Assembly (NCBI GenBank): GCA_031273835.1 | Contig: JAISRD010000143.1 | Coordinates: 1 to 22,031, forward strand | DNA: 22,031 nt | Direction: 5' to 3' | Source of the DNA: Treponema sp. | GTDB taxonomy: Bacteria > Spirochaetota > Spirochaetia > Treponematales > Breznakiellaceae | In this document: in pieces, positions 7,602 to 14,484 of the stretch | Position numbering within the stretch: position 1 is the stretch's first letter | Layout of the letters: every line of letters starts with the position of its first letter | The notes under the pieces: generated by a model | What the model was told of the DNA's origin: nothing | What the model saw: the letters and a program-made list of their open reading frames with translations, nothing else | Databases searched by the model: none | Translations under genes and position numbers: made by a program

Positions 7602-8590
7602 GCGTAAAAACCTATGCAGGAGCCATACGGGATGTACTGGCCGAGGAGATGCGCCGGGACCCGGAGATTTTTCTTATGGGCGAGGATATCGCCGAACAGG
7701 GGGGCATATTCGGCTGTACCAAGGGACTGTTCAACGAATTCGGCGCGGAGCGGGTCAGGAACACCCCTATTTCGGAAAACACCTTTGTGGGCGCCGGGGT
7801 AGGGGCGGCCAGCGTCGGTATGCGGCCTGTGGTGGAGTTGATGTACATGGACTTTCTCTACCTTGCCATGGATCAGGTACTCAACCAGGCCGCCAAGATC
7901 CGCTACATGTTCGGCGGCAAGGTAAAGGTTCCCATGGTGATACGGGGCCAGCAGGGCATAGGCAGAGGCAACGGGGCCCAGCATTCCCAGTCGGTTGAGT
8001 CGATGATGATGAACATACCCGGGATCAAGGTGGTCTGTCCTTCCACCCCGGCGGACGCGGCGGGGCTGCTCCGTACCGCCATACGGGACGACAATCCGGT
8101 ACTGTTCTTTGAACACAAGGCCCTCTATTCCACCAAGGGTGAGGTGCCCGATGACTCGGAATGGGCCCTTCCCTTCGGCAAGGCCGAAGTCGTCCGGGAA
8201 GGAAAGGACGTAACCATCGTGGCGAATTTCCTCTACCGGGGAAAATCCATAGAGGCGGCGGAGCTTCTCGCGAAGGAAGGTATCTCCGTGGAACTCATCG
8301 ATCCCCGCACCCTCTCCCCCCTGGACATCGGCACTATCGTCAATTCGGTAAAAAAGACGGGCCGGCTGGTTACGGTCCACGAGGCCCACAAAAATATGGG
8401 CTGGGGTACGGAGATTGCCGCCCAGGTTACCGAAAAGGCCTTTGCCTACCTTGACGCTCCCCCCGAACGGGTGGGTTCCAAGATGTGCTCCCTGCCCTTC
8501 AATCTGGGCCTTGAAAACGCCGTGGTTCCCCAGATAACGGATATTACCGGGGCGGTGAAAAAAACGCTGCATATCACGGCAAACGCCTAA
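7598..8590 (+). CDS. acoB: Acetoin-type 2-oxo-acid dehydrogenase complex, E1 beta subunit
   Basis: 330-residue transketolase-like E1 beta subunit completing the alpha2beta2 E1. Recognisable features are GEDIAEQGG with the cofactor-facing Glu29, ENTFVGAGVGAASVGMRPVVE, GQQGIGRGNGAQHSQS with the catalytic-loop His, and a C-terminal transketolase domain (GRLVTVHEAHKNMGWGTEIA). The start codon overlaps the alpha stop by 4 bases, giving equal, coupled production. No AcoX or sigma-54 activator AcoR, usual companions of acetoin operons, is present. The true substrate may therefore differ from acetoin; branched-chain, pyruvate or other 2-hydroxyketone substrates cannot be excluded. Confidence 0.92.
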   Translation: MSVKTYAGAIRDVLAEEMRRDPEIFLMGEDIAEQGGIFGCTKGLFNEFGAERVRNTPISENTFVGAGVGAASVGMRPVVELMYMDFLYLAMDQVLNQAAKIRYMFGGKVKVPMVIRGQQGIGRGNGAQHSQSVESMMMNIPGIKVVCPSTPADAAGLLRTAIRDDNPVLFFEHKALYSTKGEVPDDSEWALPFGKAEVVREGKDVTIVANFLYRGKSIEAAELLAKEGISVELIDPRTLSPLDIGTIVNSVKKTGRLVTVHEAHKNMGWGTEIAAQVTEKAFAYLDAPPERVGSKMCSLPFNLGLENAVVPQITDITGAVKKTLHITANA

Positions 8591-8600
8591 GGGGTACGGT

Positions 8601-9974
8601 ATGGCTGAACGTATCATAATGCCCAAACAGGGTCTTCAAATGACCGAAGGGACCATAGTGGAATGGCATGCCTCGGAGGGGGATCCCGTTGTTGAGGGAA
8701 AACCCCTCTTTACCATCGAAACCGACAAGGTAACCATAACCATCGACGCCCTTGTTTCCGGGTCCCTGCTTAAAATTGTGGCCGGCCCCGGCGTAACCGT
8801 GCCGATTACCGGCCTTATCGGTGTGGTGGGAAACCCCGGGGAGGATATTTCCGCCCTGCTCGCCGAAGAAGGCGCCGTGCCGCCGGCCGCGCCGGTTCCC
8901 GCTCCGCCGGATTCCGCCGGAGCGCTTGCCGGAAGCTCCACCGGGGCGCCTGCCGGAATTTCCGCCGGAAGCTCCTCCCCCGCCGCCGGGGGGCGTATCC
9001 TTATTTCGCCCAGGGCGAAGATGCGGGCCGAAGAGGAGGGCATAGACTGGCGGAGCCTCCGGGGTACCGGAGCGGAGGGTATGATCGTTGAGCGGGACCT
9101 GCTTAGCGCTCCCGAAAAGGCCGCGCCGGGCGAAACAAAACCCGCGCCGGGTGAAGCTAAAATTACGCCTTTGGCGGCCAAGATCGCCGCCCTGGGGGGA
9201 ATCAGCCTTGAGGGAGCGGCGGGTACCGGCGTCAGGGGCAAGATTACCCGGGACGATGTAGAACGCCTGCGCGGCGCCGCGGCGGCGGCCCGTACTCAGC
9301 GGAAGATCCTACCCATGCGGGGTATGAGGAAGATCATCGCCGAGCGGATGAAGCGGAGTCAGAACGAAAACGCCCAAACCACCCACCGTATCGCCGTGCG
9401 CATGGACGAGGCGGTCCGTCTCCGCGCCGCCCTGGAAAAAACGGTGAGTTACAACGATCTTATCGCCATGGCGGCGGTCAGGGCCCTGGGGGACTTCCCC
9501 GAAGTAAACGCCGAACTTATCCCGGAGGGAATATGGCGGAAGGATTTTGTGAACCTTGGGGTCGCGGTAGCCCTGGAGGACGGGCTCATCGTACCGGTGG
9601 TAAAGGACGCGGATCTGCTCCCCTTACGAAAACTCTCCGCCGCAATCAGGGAACTGGCGGAGAAGGCCAGAGGGGGCGCTCTCCAGCCGGAAGATTATTC
9701 GGGGGGCAGCTTTACCATTTCCAACCTGGGAATGTTCGGCCTTGATGAATTTACCGCCATCATCAATCCCCCCGAAGCGGGGATACTCGCCGTGGGCAAA
9801 ATAGAGGACACCCCCGTGGCGGTGAAAAAGGACGGCGGAACCCAGGGGGTGGAAATTCATCCTGTAATGAAGCTTACCTTAAGCTACGATCACCGTGTGG
9901 TGGACGGGGCGCCGGCGGCCCGGTTCCTTGCCCGTATCAGGGAGTATCTGGAAAATCCCTATAAGTTGTTGTAG
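8601..9974 (+). CDS. acoC: Dihydrolipoamide acyltransferase (E2) with two subunit-binding domains
   Basis: 457-residue core of the complex; it transfers the acyl group from lipoamide to CoA. Domains in order: a lipoyl domain (1-78, lipoylated Lys43 in ETDKV); an Ala/Pro/Gly/Ser linker (about 92-131); a first peripheral subunit-binding domain (about 134-169, ISPRAKMRAEEEGIDW then GTGAEG); a short PAPGEAK-type linker; a second such domain (about 187-223, ITPLAAKIAALGG then GTGVRGKITRDDV); and the acetyltransferase catalytic domain (about 235-457). The catalytic domain ends with His431 and Asp435 in HRVVDG. One subunit-binding domain is normal, so two in tandem is unusual. The gene follows E1 beta after 10 bases. 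The matching E3 is encoded in another operon at 11013-12437. Confidence 0.93.
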   Translation: MAERIIMPKQGLQMTEGTIVEWHASEGDPVVEGKPLFTIETDKVTITIDALVSGSLLKIVAGPGVTVPITGLIGVVGNPGEDISALLAEEGAVPPAAPVPAPPDSAGALAGSSTGAPAGISAGSSSPAAGGRILISPRAKMRAEEEGIDWRSLRGTGAEGMIVERDLLSAPEKAAPGETKPAPGEAKITPLAAKIAALGGISLEGAAGTGVRGKITRDDVERLRGAAAAARTQRKILPMRGMRKIIAERMKRSQNENAQTTHRIAVRMDEAVRLRAALEKTVSYNDLIAMAAVRALGDFPEVNAELIPEGIWRKDFVNLGVAVALEDGLIVPVVKDADLLPLRKLSAAIRELAEKARGGALQPEDYSGGSFTISNLGMFGLDEFTAIINPPEAGILAVGKIEDTPVAVKKDGGTQGVEIHPVMKLTLSYDHRVVDGAPAARFLARIREYLENPYKLL

Positions 9975-10013
9975 AAGGGCGCGGACAGCGGGCTTTCCGT
10001 AAACGGAGGAATC

Positions 10014-10754
10014 ATGTTTAGTTTGGAAGGAAAAACAGCGGTCATCACCGGCGCGGCGGGTGGCATAGGGGCGGCGTGCGCTCAAATGTACGCCCGGCAC
10101 AGGATCGGCGCCATGGTTTTAACCGATGTACGGAAGGAGAACCTTGAGGAAAGGGCCGCCCAAATAACGGCGGAAACGGGGGTGCGGATCATAAGCCTTG
10201 CCGCGGATCTTCGCAAAGAACAGGAGGACAGGGCCCTTATCGCCGAGGCGGCGGAAAAACTCGGGCGGCTGGACATACTGCTTAACTGCGCCGGGGTTTC
10301 CCGCAGGGGAAACCTCTACGACGTCAGCGAAGAACAGTGGGATTTTACCTTTGACATCAACGTAAAGGGACTCTTTTTTATCTGCCGCGAGGCGTTCCGG
10401 GTCATGGAAAAACAGGGCGGGGGGTGCATTATTAACCTCGCGTCCCAGGCCGCCCGGAGCGGCGGCATTCTGGTTACCCCGGATTATCCCTCGTCAAAGG
10501 CGGCGGTGCTTACCCTGAGCAAGAGCCTCGCCAAAGCCGGGGCGGCCAAACAGATACGGGTAAACACCGTCGCCCCGGGGCTTATCGCCACGGAGATGAC
10601 CGCCGGCTACGGCTACGATCCGGCCACGGTCCCCCTGGGCCGCATCGGCGCCGGGGAGGACGTGGCCGGGGCGGCCCTGTTCCTTGCCAGCGCTTACGCT
10701 TCGTATATTACCGGGGCCTGCATAGACGTGAACGGCGGAATCGCGATGATCTAG
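10014..10754 (+). CDS. Short-chain dehydrogenase/reductase, NAD-type
   Basis: 246-residue classical SDR. The cofactor motif is TGAAGGIG (12-19). Asp38 at the end of the second beta strand (VLTDVR) favours NAD(H). NCAG (91-94), Asn115, Ser144, Tyr158 and Lys162 (YPSSK) give the complete catalytic tetrad. A good GGAGG lies 4 bases before the start. It is the last gene of the E1/E2 operon, 39 bases after E2. Position and family suggest a polyol or hydroxyketone dehydrogenase such as a 2,3-butanediol/acetoin dehydrogenase, feeding substrate to E1 or disposing of reducing power. FabG-like 3-oxoacyl reductase is the alternative, but no fatty-acid genes are near. Confidence 0.88.
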   Translation: MFSLEGKTAVITGAAGGIGAACAQMYARHRIGAMVLTDVRKENLEERAAQITAETGVRIISLAADLRKEQEDRALIAEAAEKLGRLDILLNCAGVSRRGNLYDVSEEQWDFTFDINVKGLFFICREAFRVMEKQGGGCIINLASQAARSGGILVTPDYPSSKAAVLTLSKSLAKAGAAKQIRVNTVAPGLIATEMTAGYGYDPATVPLGRIGAGEDVAGAALFLASAYASYITGACIDVNGGIAMI

Positions 10755-10781
10755 CGGGCCGAAGGATCCGGGAATTAACCA

Positions 10782-10900
10782 CTGACCACAGGGACAAAAA
10801 CCAAGAATTAACCGCGAAAATCACTAAAAACCACGAAAAGAAAAGTTTGCAATCTTTATCTTTGGGCCTCTTTTTTAGTACCCTTCGTGTCTTTAGCGGT
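10782..10900. repeat. Degenerate ACCACGAA-type intergenic repeat with inverted arms
   Basis: Within the convergent gap, GAATTAACC occurs at 10782-10790 and again at 10805-10813. The left arm (10811-10840, starting ACCGCGAAAA and ending CCACGAAAAG) is imperfectly mirrored by the right arm 10881-10900 (complement reads ACCGCTAAAGACACGAAGGG). The composition is A-rich, unlike the neighbouring genes. I see no open frame, tRNA or clear terminator in the 258-base gap 10755-11012. It resembles the degenerate ACCACGAAGGACACGAAG-like intergenic sequences I recall from many bacterial genomes; that comparison is from memory. Confidence 0.45.
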
Positions 10901-10934
10901 CATATTCTCAAGAATATGGGCCGTATTCTCAAGA
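10901..10934. repeat. Palindrome plus direct copy of TATTCTCAAGA
   Basis: CATATTCT-CA-AGAATATG (10901-10918) is a perfect 8-bp inverted repeat around CA. Its core TATTCTCAAGA (10903-10913) recurs at 10924-10934, 21 bases on, that is two helical turns. It could be a protein-binding site or the stem of a bidirectional terminator, but no T-run follows closely. Confidence 0.4.
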
Positions 10935-10939
10935 CTGCG

Positions 10940-10958
10940 GGGTATACGCGGTATACCC
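10940..10958. repeat. GGGTATAC-GCG-GTATACCC inverted repeat
   Basis: A perfect 8-bp inverted repeat with a 3-base centre. Each arm contains the self-complementary hexamer GTATAC, so it is also a direct repeat. It lies 55 bases beyond the 3' end of the E3 gene. It has the form of a dimeric regulator site or a short hairpin; nothing nearby assigns it to a regulator. Confidence 0.4.
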
Positions 10959-11012
10959 GCCGCCAATGAAGGAGGTAGAGAACTATGAGATCGGGAACGA
11001 AGCGGCTGCCGT

Positions 11013-12437
11013 CTACAGCTTATGGCAGCAAAGCCCCTCTACGTCGTGGGCCGCTTCCATGATCATCTCACTCACCGTGGGATGGGGGTGTACGGTATCA
11101 GCCAGTTCCTCAATTGTCGCTTCCGCTCTCATGGCCGCGGCGATTTCCCCTATCATGTCCGTTGCCCTGGGGGCAACGATGTGGGCCCCCAGAATTTCTC
11201 CGGTTTCCCCGTGGGTGATGATCTTAACAAAACCTTCGCTTGCGTTCATGATCAGAGACCTTCCGTTGGCGGCGGCGGGGAAATTTCCGGTTTTATAGGG
11301 TATCCCCGATTCCTTAACCTGGGTTTCGGTCAAACCGACGCAGGCGATCTCCGGATTGGTATACACGCAGGCGGGGATGACGCCGTACCGGATCTTTGCC
11401 GCGCCGCCCCTTCCCGCCCCGCCCTCTCCGGCGATGTTAGCCGCCGCGACAAGGCCCTGGGCGCTTGCCCCGTGGGCAAGCTGGACTTTGCCGGTAATAT
11501 CCCCTATGGCGTAAATTCCGGGAACAGTAGTACGGAGCCCCTCGTCCACGGTGATATAGCCCCGTTCCAGGACGGCCCCGGATGCCTGGAGGCCCAGGGA
11601 TTTGGTTGAGGGCCTTCTCCCCACGGCCATGATGACAATTTCCCCGGAGGCTTCTTTCCGCCCCCCCCCTTCTTCGTAAACGCAGAGCCCCTTCCCGGAG
11701 AGATCCCCTATCTCCAGCAGTTTCGCGCCGCGGTGAATTTCCACGCCCCGTTTTTTTAATATGCCGGTCATGGTTTCACAAACCGAATTATCCATGCCGT
11801 TGAGTATGTTAGGAAGCATTTCGATGATCGTAACTTTTTTCCCGAAGGAAGAAAAAAGGGCGGCGAACTCAACGCCGATTACCCCGCCGCCTATGATCAC
11901 CGCCGATTCGGGGAGGCTTTTAAGGGAGAGTACCCCGTCGGAATTAAACACCACGGGAAGATCCGCGCCGGGCACGGGTATGGAAGCGGGCTCCGAACCG
12001 GCGGCGATAACAATGTTACGGGCGGTAATGCGGTCCCCCCCGGCCCCTATGGTTTGGGGGCCTAAAAAAACCGCGGTTTCCCGGACCAGGGTGATCTGCC
12101 GCCCCCGTATGAGGCCCTCTATGCCCCGGCGGAGTTTTTCGGTTATTCTGTCTTTTCTTGCCGCCAGAGCGTCATAGTCCACCCCGAGCCCATCGAGATT
12201 TTCAGCCCCCTTGAAAAGGAGCCCCAGTTCCCTGCCGTGATTTTTTATTTCATCGTAGAGTTCGGCGGTATGAAGCAAAGTCTTGGTGGGGATACAGCCC
12301 CGGTTAAGGCAGGTTCCCCCCAATTCCCGGTTTTCTACGAGGACGGTCTTTTTTCCCAATTGGGCGCAGCGCAGGGCGCAGACATACCCGCCGGGGCCCC
12401 CTCCGATAATCGCAGCGTCGCAGCGCAGGTCCCCCAT
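11013..12437 (-). CDS. lpdA: Dihydrolipoamide dehydrogenase (E3)
   Basis: 474-residue FAD flavoenzyme that reoxidises the E2 dihydrolipoamide with NAD. It has an N-terminal FAD motif (IIGGGPGG, 10-17), the redox disulfide Cys43/Cys48 in GGTCLNRGCIPTK, an NAD-binding GGGVIGVEFA, a second FAD contact YAIGDITG, and the C-terminal interface helix with HPHPTVSE carrying the catalytic His and Glu. Length and motifs are standard. AAGGAG precedes the start at 12437, 15 bases after the SucD-like gene. Being last in the aldehyde dehydrogenase operon while E1 and E2 lie in the convergent operon ties the two transcripts to one pathway. Confidence 0.96.
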   Translation of the reverse strand: MGDLRCDAAIIGGGPGGYVCALRCAQLGKKTVLVENRELGGTCLNRGCIPTKTLLHTAELYDEIKNHGRELGLLFKGAENLDGLGVDYDALAARKDRITEKLRRGIEGLIRGRQITLVRETAVFLGPQTIGAGGDRITARNIVIAAGSEPASIPVPGADLPVVFNSDGVLSLKSLPESAVIIGGGVIGVEFAALFSSFGKKVTIIEMLPNILNGMDNSVCETMTGILKKRGVEIHRGAKLLEIGDLSGKGLCVYEEGGGRKEASGEIVIMAVGRRPSTKSLGLQASGAVLERGYITVDEGLRTTVPGIYAIGDITGKVQLAHGASAQGLVAAANIAGEGGAGRGGAAKIRYGVIPACVYTNPEIACVGLTETQVKESGIPYKTGNFPAAANGRSLIMNASEGFVKIITHGETGEILGAHIVAPRATDMIGEIAAAMRAEATIEELADTVHPHPTVSEMIMEAAHDVEGLCCHKL

Positions 12438-12452
12438 GACTTACTCCTTAAG

Positions 12453-13349
12453 TTACAGTTTTAAGCCCCTCAGAATCTCCACAATGTGGCCGGTACTTTC
12501 GGCGATATGGACCCCCGCGGCGCTGAGGGCTTTTTCCTTGTTTTCCGCGCCGCCCTCCCCGCCTGAGCCCACGATGGCCCCGGCGTGTCCCATGTTTTTC
12601 CCCTTGGGGGCGTTCTTTCCGGCGATAAGGGCCACCACAGGTTTTGTTACATGGCCCTTAATGTACTCCGCGGCGATTTCTTCTTCACTGCCCCCGATTT
12701 CCCCGATAAGGACCACGGCCTTGGTTTCGCCGTCGGCCTGGAAATCGGGGAGCAGATCCACAAAGGCCGATCCCGGTATCATATCGCCCCCTATGCCTAT
12801 GCAGGTTGATTGCCCTATGCCGCGGGCGGTCATCATCATTACCGTCTCATAACAGTTGGTGGCGCTCCTGGACATGATCCCCACCGGACCGGGGGTATAG
12901 TACCTGTGGGCCATGAAGCCGGCCTTGCATTTTCCCGGCGAAATGATCCCGAAGGAATTGGGACCGAAGAGGCGCAGCCCCCTCTGCCGGGCGGCGTAAT
13001 AACACTTCATCATTTCATGGACCGGGGTATGCTCCGATATGGTCATGATGACGGGGATTCCCGCGTCAATCGCCTCGTAAACCCCGGCGGGGGTAAACTT
13101 TGCCGGCACAAAAAGCACCGTGGCGTTGCAGCGGGTTTTTTCCGCCGCCTCCCGCACGGTGTTGAACACCGGTACCGCTGTTTTTTTTCCCTTTACGTCA
13201 AAAAAAACTTCCTGTCCGCCCTTGCCGGGGGTTACCCCTCCCACCACCTTGGTGCCGTATTCCAGCATGGTCCGGGTATGAAAACTTCCCTCCCGGCCGG
13301 TGATCCCCTGGACAAGGAGGCGGGTATTTTCATCAATTATGATACTCAT
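12453..13349 (-). CDS. sucD: SucD-like alpha subunit of ADP-forming acyl-CoA ligase
   Basis: 298-residue alpha (CoA-binding, phosphohistidine) subunit of a succinyl-CoA-synthetase-type ligase. The start at 13349 is set by GGAGG six bases upstream; a longer frame to 13415 runs inside the SucC-like gene and adds 22 unrelated residues. The N-terminal CoA domain has VQGITGREGSFHT. GIGQSTCIGIGGD and IGEIGGSEEE are conserved, and the phosphohistidine is His255 in MGHAGAI. Two places differ from ordinary SucD: GPNSFG for GPNCPG (130-134 area) and SRSATNCYETV for SRSGTLTYEAV (160-170), which suggests another acyl substrate. It overlaps the beta gene by 17 bases. With an acylating aldehyde dehydrogenase upstream, it should run toward acid plus ATP. 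Confidence 0.88.
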   Translation of the reverse strand: MSIIIDENTRLLVQGITGREGSFHTRTMLEYGTKVVGGVTPGKGGQEVFFDVKGKKTAVPVFNTVREAAEKTRCNATVLFVPAKFTPAGVYEAIDAGIPVIMTISEHTPVHEMMKCYYAARQRGLRLFGPNSFGIISPGKCKAGFMAHRYYTPGPVGIMSRSATNCYETVMMMTARGIGQSTCIGIGGDMIPGSAFVDLLPDFQADGETKAVVLIGEIGGSEEEIAAEYIKGHVTKPVVALIAGKNAPKGKNMGHAGAIVGSGGEGGAENKEKALSAAGVHIAESTGHIVEILRGLKL

Positions 13350-14484
13350 AGATTGCCTCCACTGAATTGGGAATACCTTCGGCCACGGTAATGGGAAGCC
13401 CCGAAGACGCCACAAGCTCCGCCGCCCTTTCCTTGTTGGTCCCCTCCATGCGGAGTATAAGGCGTTTTCCGGCGGCCCCGGCTTTTTTCATGGCCATGCA
13501 GGCCCCTCCGGCGACTTCGTCGCAGCGGGTAATGCCGCCGAAGACGCAGATAAACACCGTGTCGATCCGGGGCCGGCTCAGCATGATCCGCACCGCCTCG
13601 GCGATGCGGTCCGAGGTGGCGCCGCCCCCCAGATCAAGGGCCGCGTGGACCTTCATCCCCCTTTGAGAGATAAGATCGATGCAGCTCATCAGCATCCCCG
13701 ATCCGTTGGACATGACTCCGATGTTCCCCGTTTCCTCAATGGGGATAAAGAGGAAGTTAACCCTGCGGGCCTCGACAACCTGGGGGTCTTCCTGAAGTTT
13801 GTCCCGGCAAGCGGCGATGTCCGGCAGAAAGGGAAGGGCGTTGTCGTCTATTTCCACCTTGCCGTCCAGGGCGCAGAGCAGGCCCTGTTCGTCCACAGCC
13901 AGGGGATTTATTTCCACCAGCATGGCGTAATAATCGAAAAACAGGCGGTAAAGCTTTTCCGCCGTTTCTTTAAGCTGCGCCCGGTACTGCCTGTCCGCCC
14001 CGGTCTTGTCCATGACGTAGGAGATGTAATAGTCCTGTATGCCCCGCAGGGGATCAAGGGGAACCTTGGCGATTCCTTCGGGATTGGTCCCGGCGGTTTC
14101 CTCAATGTCCATACCCCCCCGGGGGGAAAAGATCAGCAGGGGAGCTTTGGAATAACGGTCCAGCATAATCGAAAGGTACCATTCGGATTTGATTTCCTTT
14201 TTTTCAAGCGCCAGTACTTCATTGACCTTGAACCCCCGTATATCCATGCCGAGCATGGCCCTGCAGAGTTTTGCCGCTTCGGCGGGGCTTTCGGCGAATT
14301 TTACCCCCCCGGCCTTTCCCCTGCCCCCTGTCTGAACCTGGGCCTTAATGACCACGGGAAAACGCAGGGCCCCGGCGTTTATCCTTTCTTCCGTTCCCTC
14401 CGGGGAATCGATGACGACGCCCCTTTGGATGGGGACGGAGTATTTGTCAAACAGGGCCTTGGCCTGGTATTCCAGAAGTTTCAT
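13333..14484 (-). CDS. sucC: SucC-like beta subunit of ADP-forming acyl-CoA ligase
   Basis: 383-residue ATP-grasp beta subunit, close to the usual 388. It opens with MKLLEYQAKALFDKY, has the glycine-rich nucleotide loop QTGGRGKAGG (51-60), the Mg-site VEINPLAV with the later ALDGKVEIDDNA, and the C-terminal ligase domain with DLGGGAT and FGGITRCDEVAGG. NGSG and VHAALDLGGG vary from typical SucC. Its start overlaps the stop of the aldehyde dehydrogenase gene as ATGA. The same trio (acylating aldehyde dehydrogenase plus two ADP-forming ligase subunits) is known from sulfoacetaldehyde and sulfoacetate metabolism. Acetyl-CoA, succinyl-CoA or glycolyl-CoA are equally open substrates here. Confidence 0.9.
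   Translation of the reverse strand: MKLLEYQAKALFDKYSVPIQRGVVIDSPEGTEERINAGALRFPVVIKAQVQTGGRGKAGGVKFAESPAEAAKLCRAMLGMDIRGFKVNEVLALEKKEIKSEWYLSIMLDRYSKAPLLIFSPRGGMDIEETAGTNPEGIAKVPLDPLRGIQDYYISYVMDKTGADRQYRAQLKETAEKLYRLFFDYYAMLVEINPLAVDEQGLLCALDGKVEIDDNALPFLPDIAACRDKLQEDPQVVEARRVNFLFIPIEETGNIGVMSNGSGMLMSCIDLISQRGMKVHAALDLGGGATSDRIAEAVRIMLSRPRIDTVFICVFGGITRCDEVAGGACMAMKKAGAAGKRLILRMEGTNKERAAELVASSGLPITVAEGIPNSVEAIYEYHN

Noticed and set aside
7436..8626. A 396-codon open frame on the minus strand across E1 alpha and E1 beta
   Set aside because: It lies wholly opposite two well-conserved genes and its translation shows no family motif. Long antisense frames are common in GC-rich coding DNA.
8928..8975. 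Repeated GCCGGAAGCTCC units as a possible DNA element
   Set aside because: The two copies (8928-8939 and 8964-8975) encode the Ala-Gly-Ser-rich flexible linker of E2. Low-complexity coding explains them.
4276..10754. The two SDR genes as fatty-acid FabG copies
   Set aside because: Both have complete SDR motifs, but no acyl carrier protein or other fatty-acid gene is nearby, and both sit in the catabolic region.
10966..11298. A small plus-strand frame after GAAGGAGG in the convergent gap, and a 26-codon frame from ATG 10985
   Set aside because: Both run into the E3 gene on the opposite strand and encode no recognisable protein. The AGGAGG there is probably coincidence, although a tiny peptide cannot be strictly excluded.
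13350..13415. Extended N-terminus of the SucD-like protein
   Set aside because: The extra 22 residues are encoded inside the SucC-like gene and are not family-like. The ATG at 13349 has GGAGG at the right distance.
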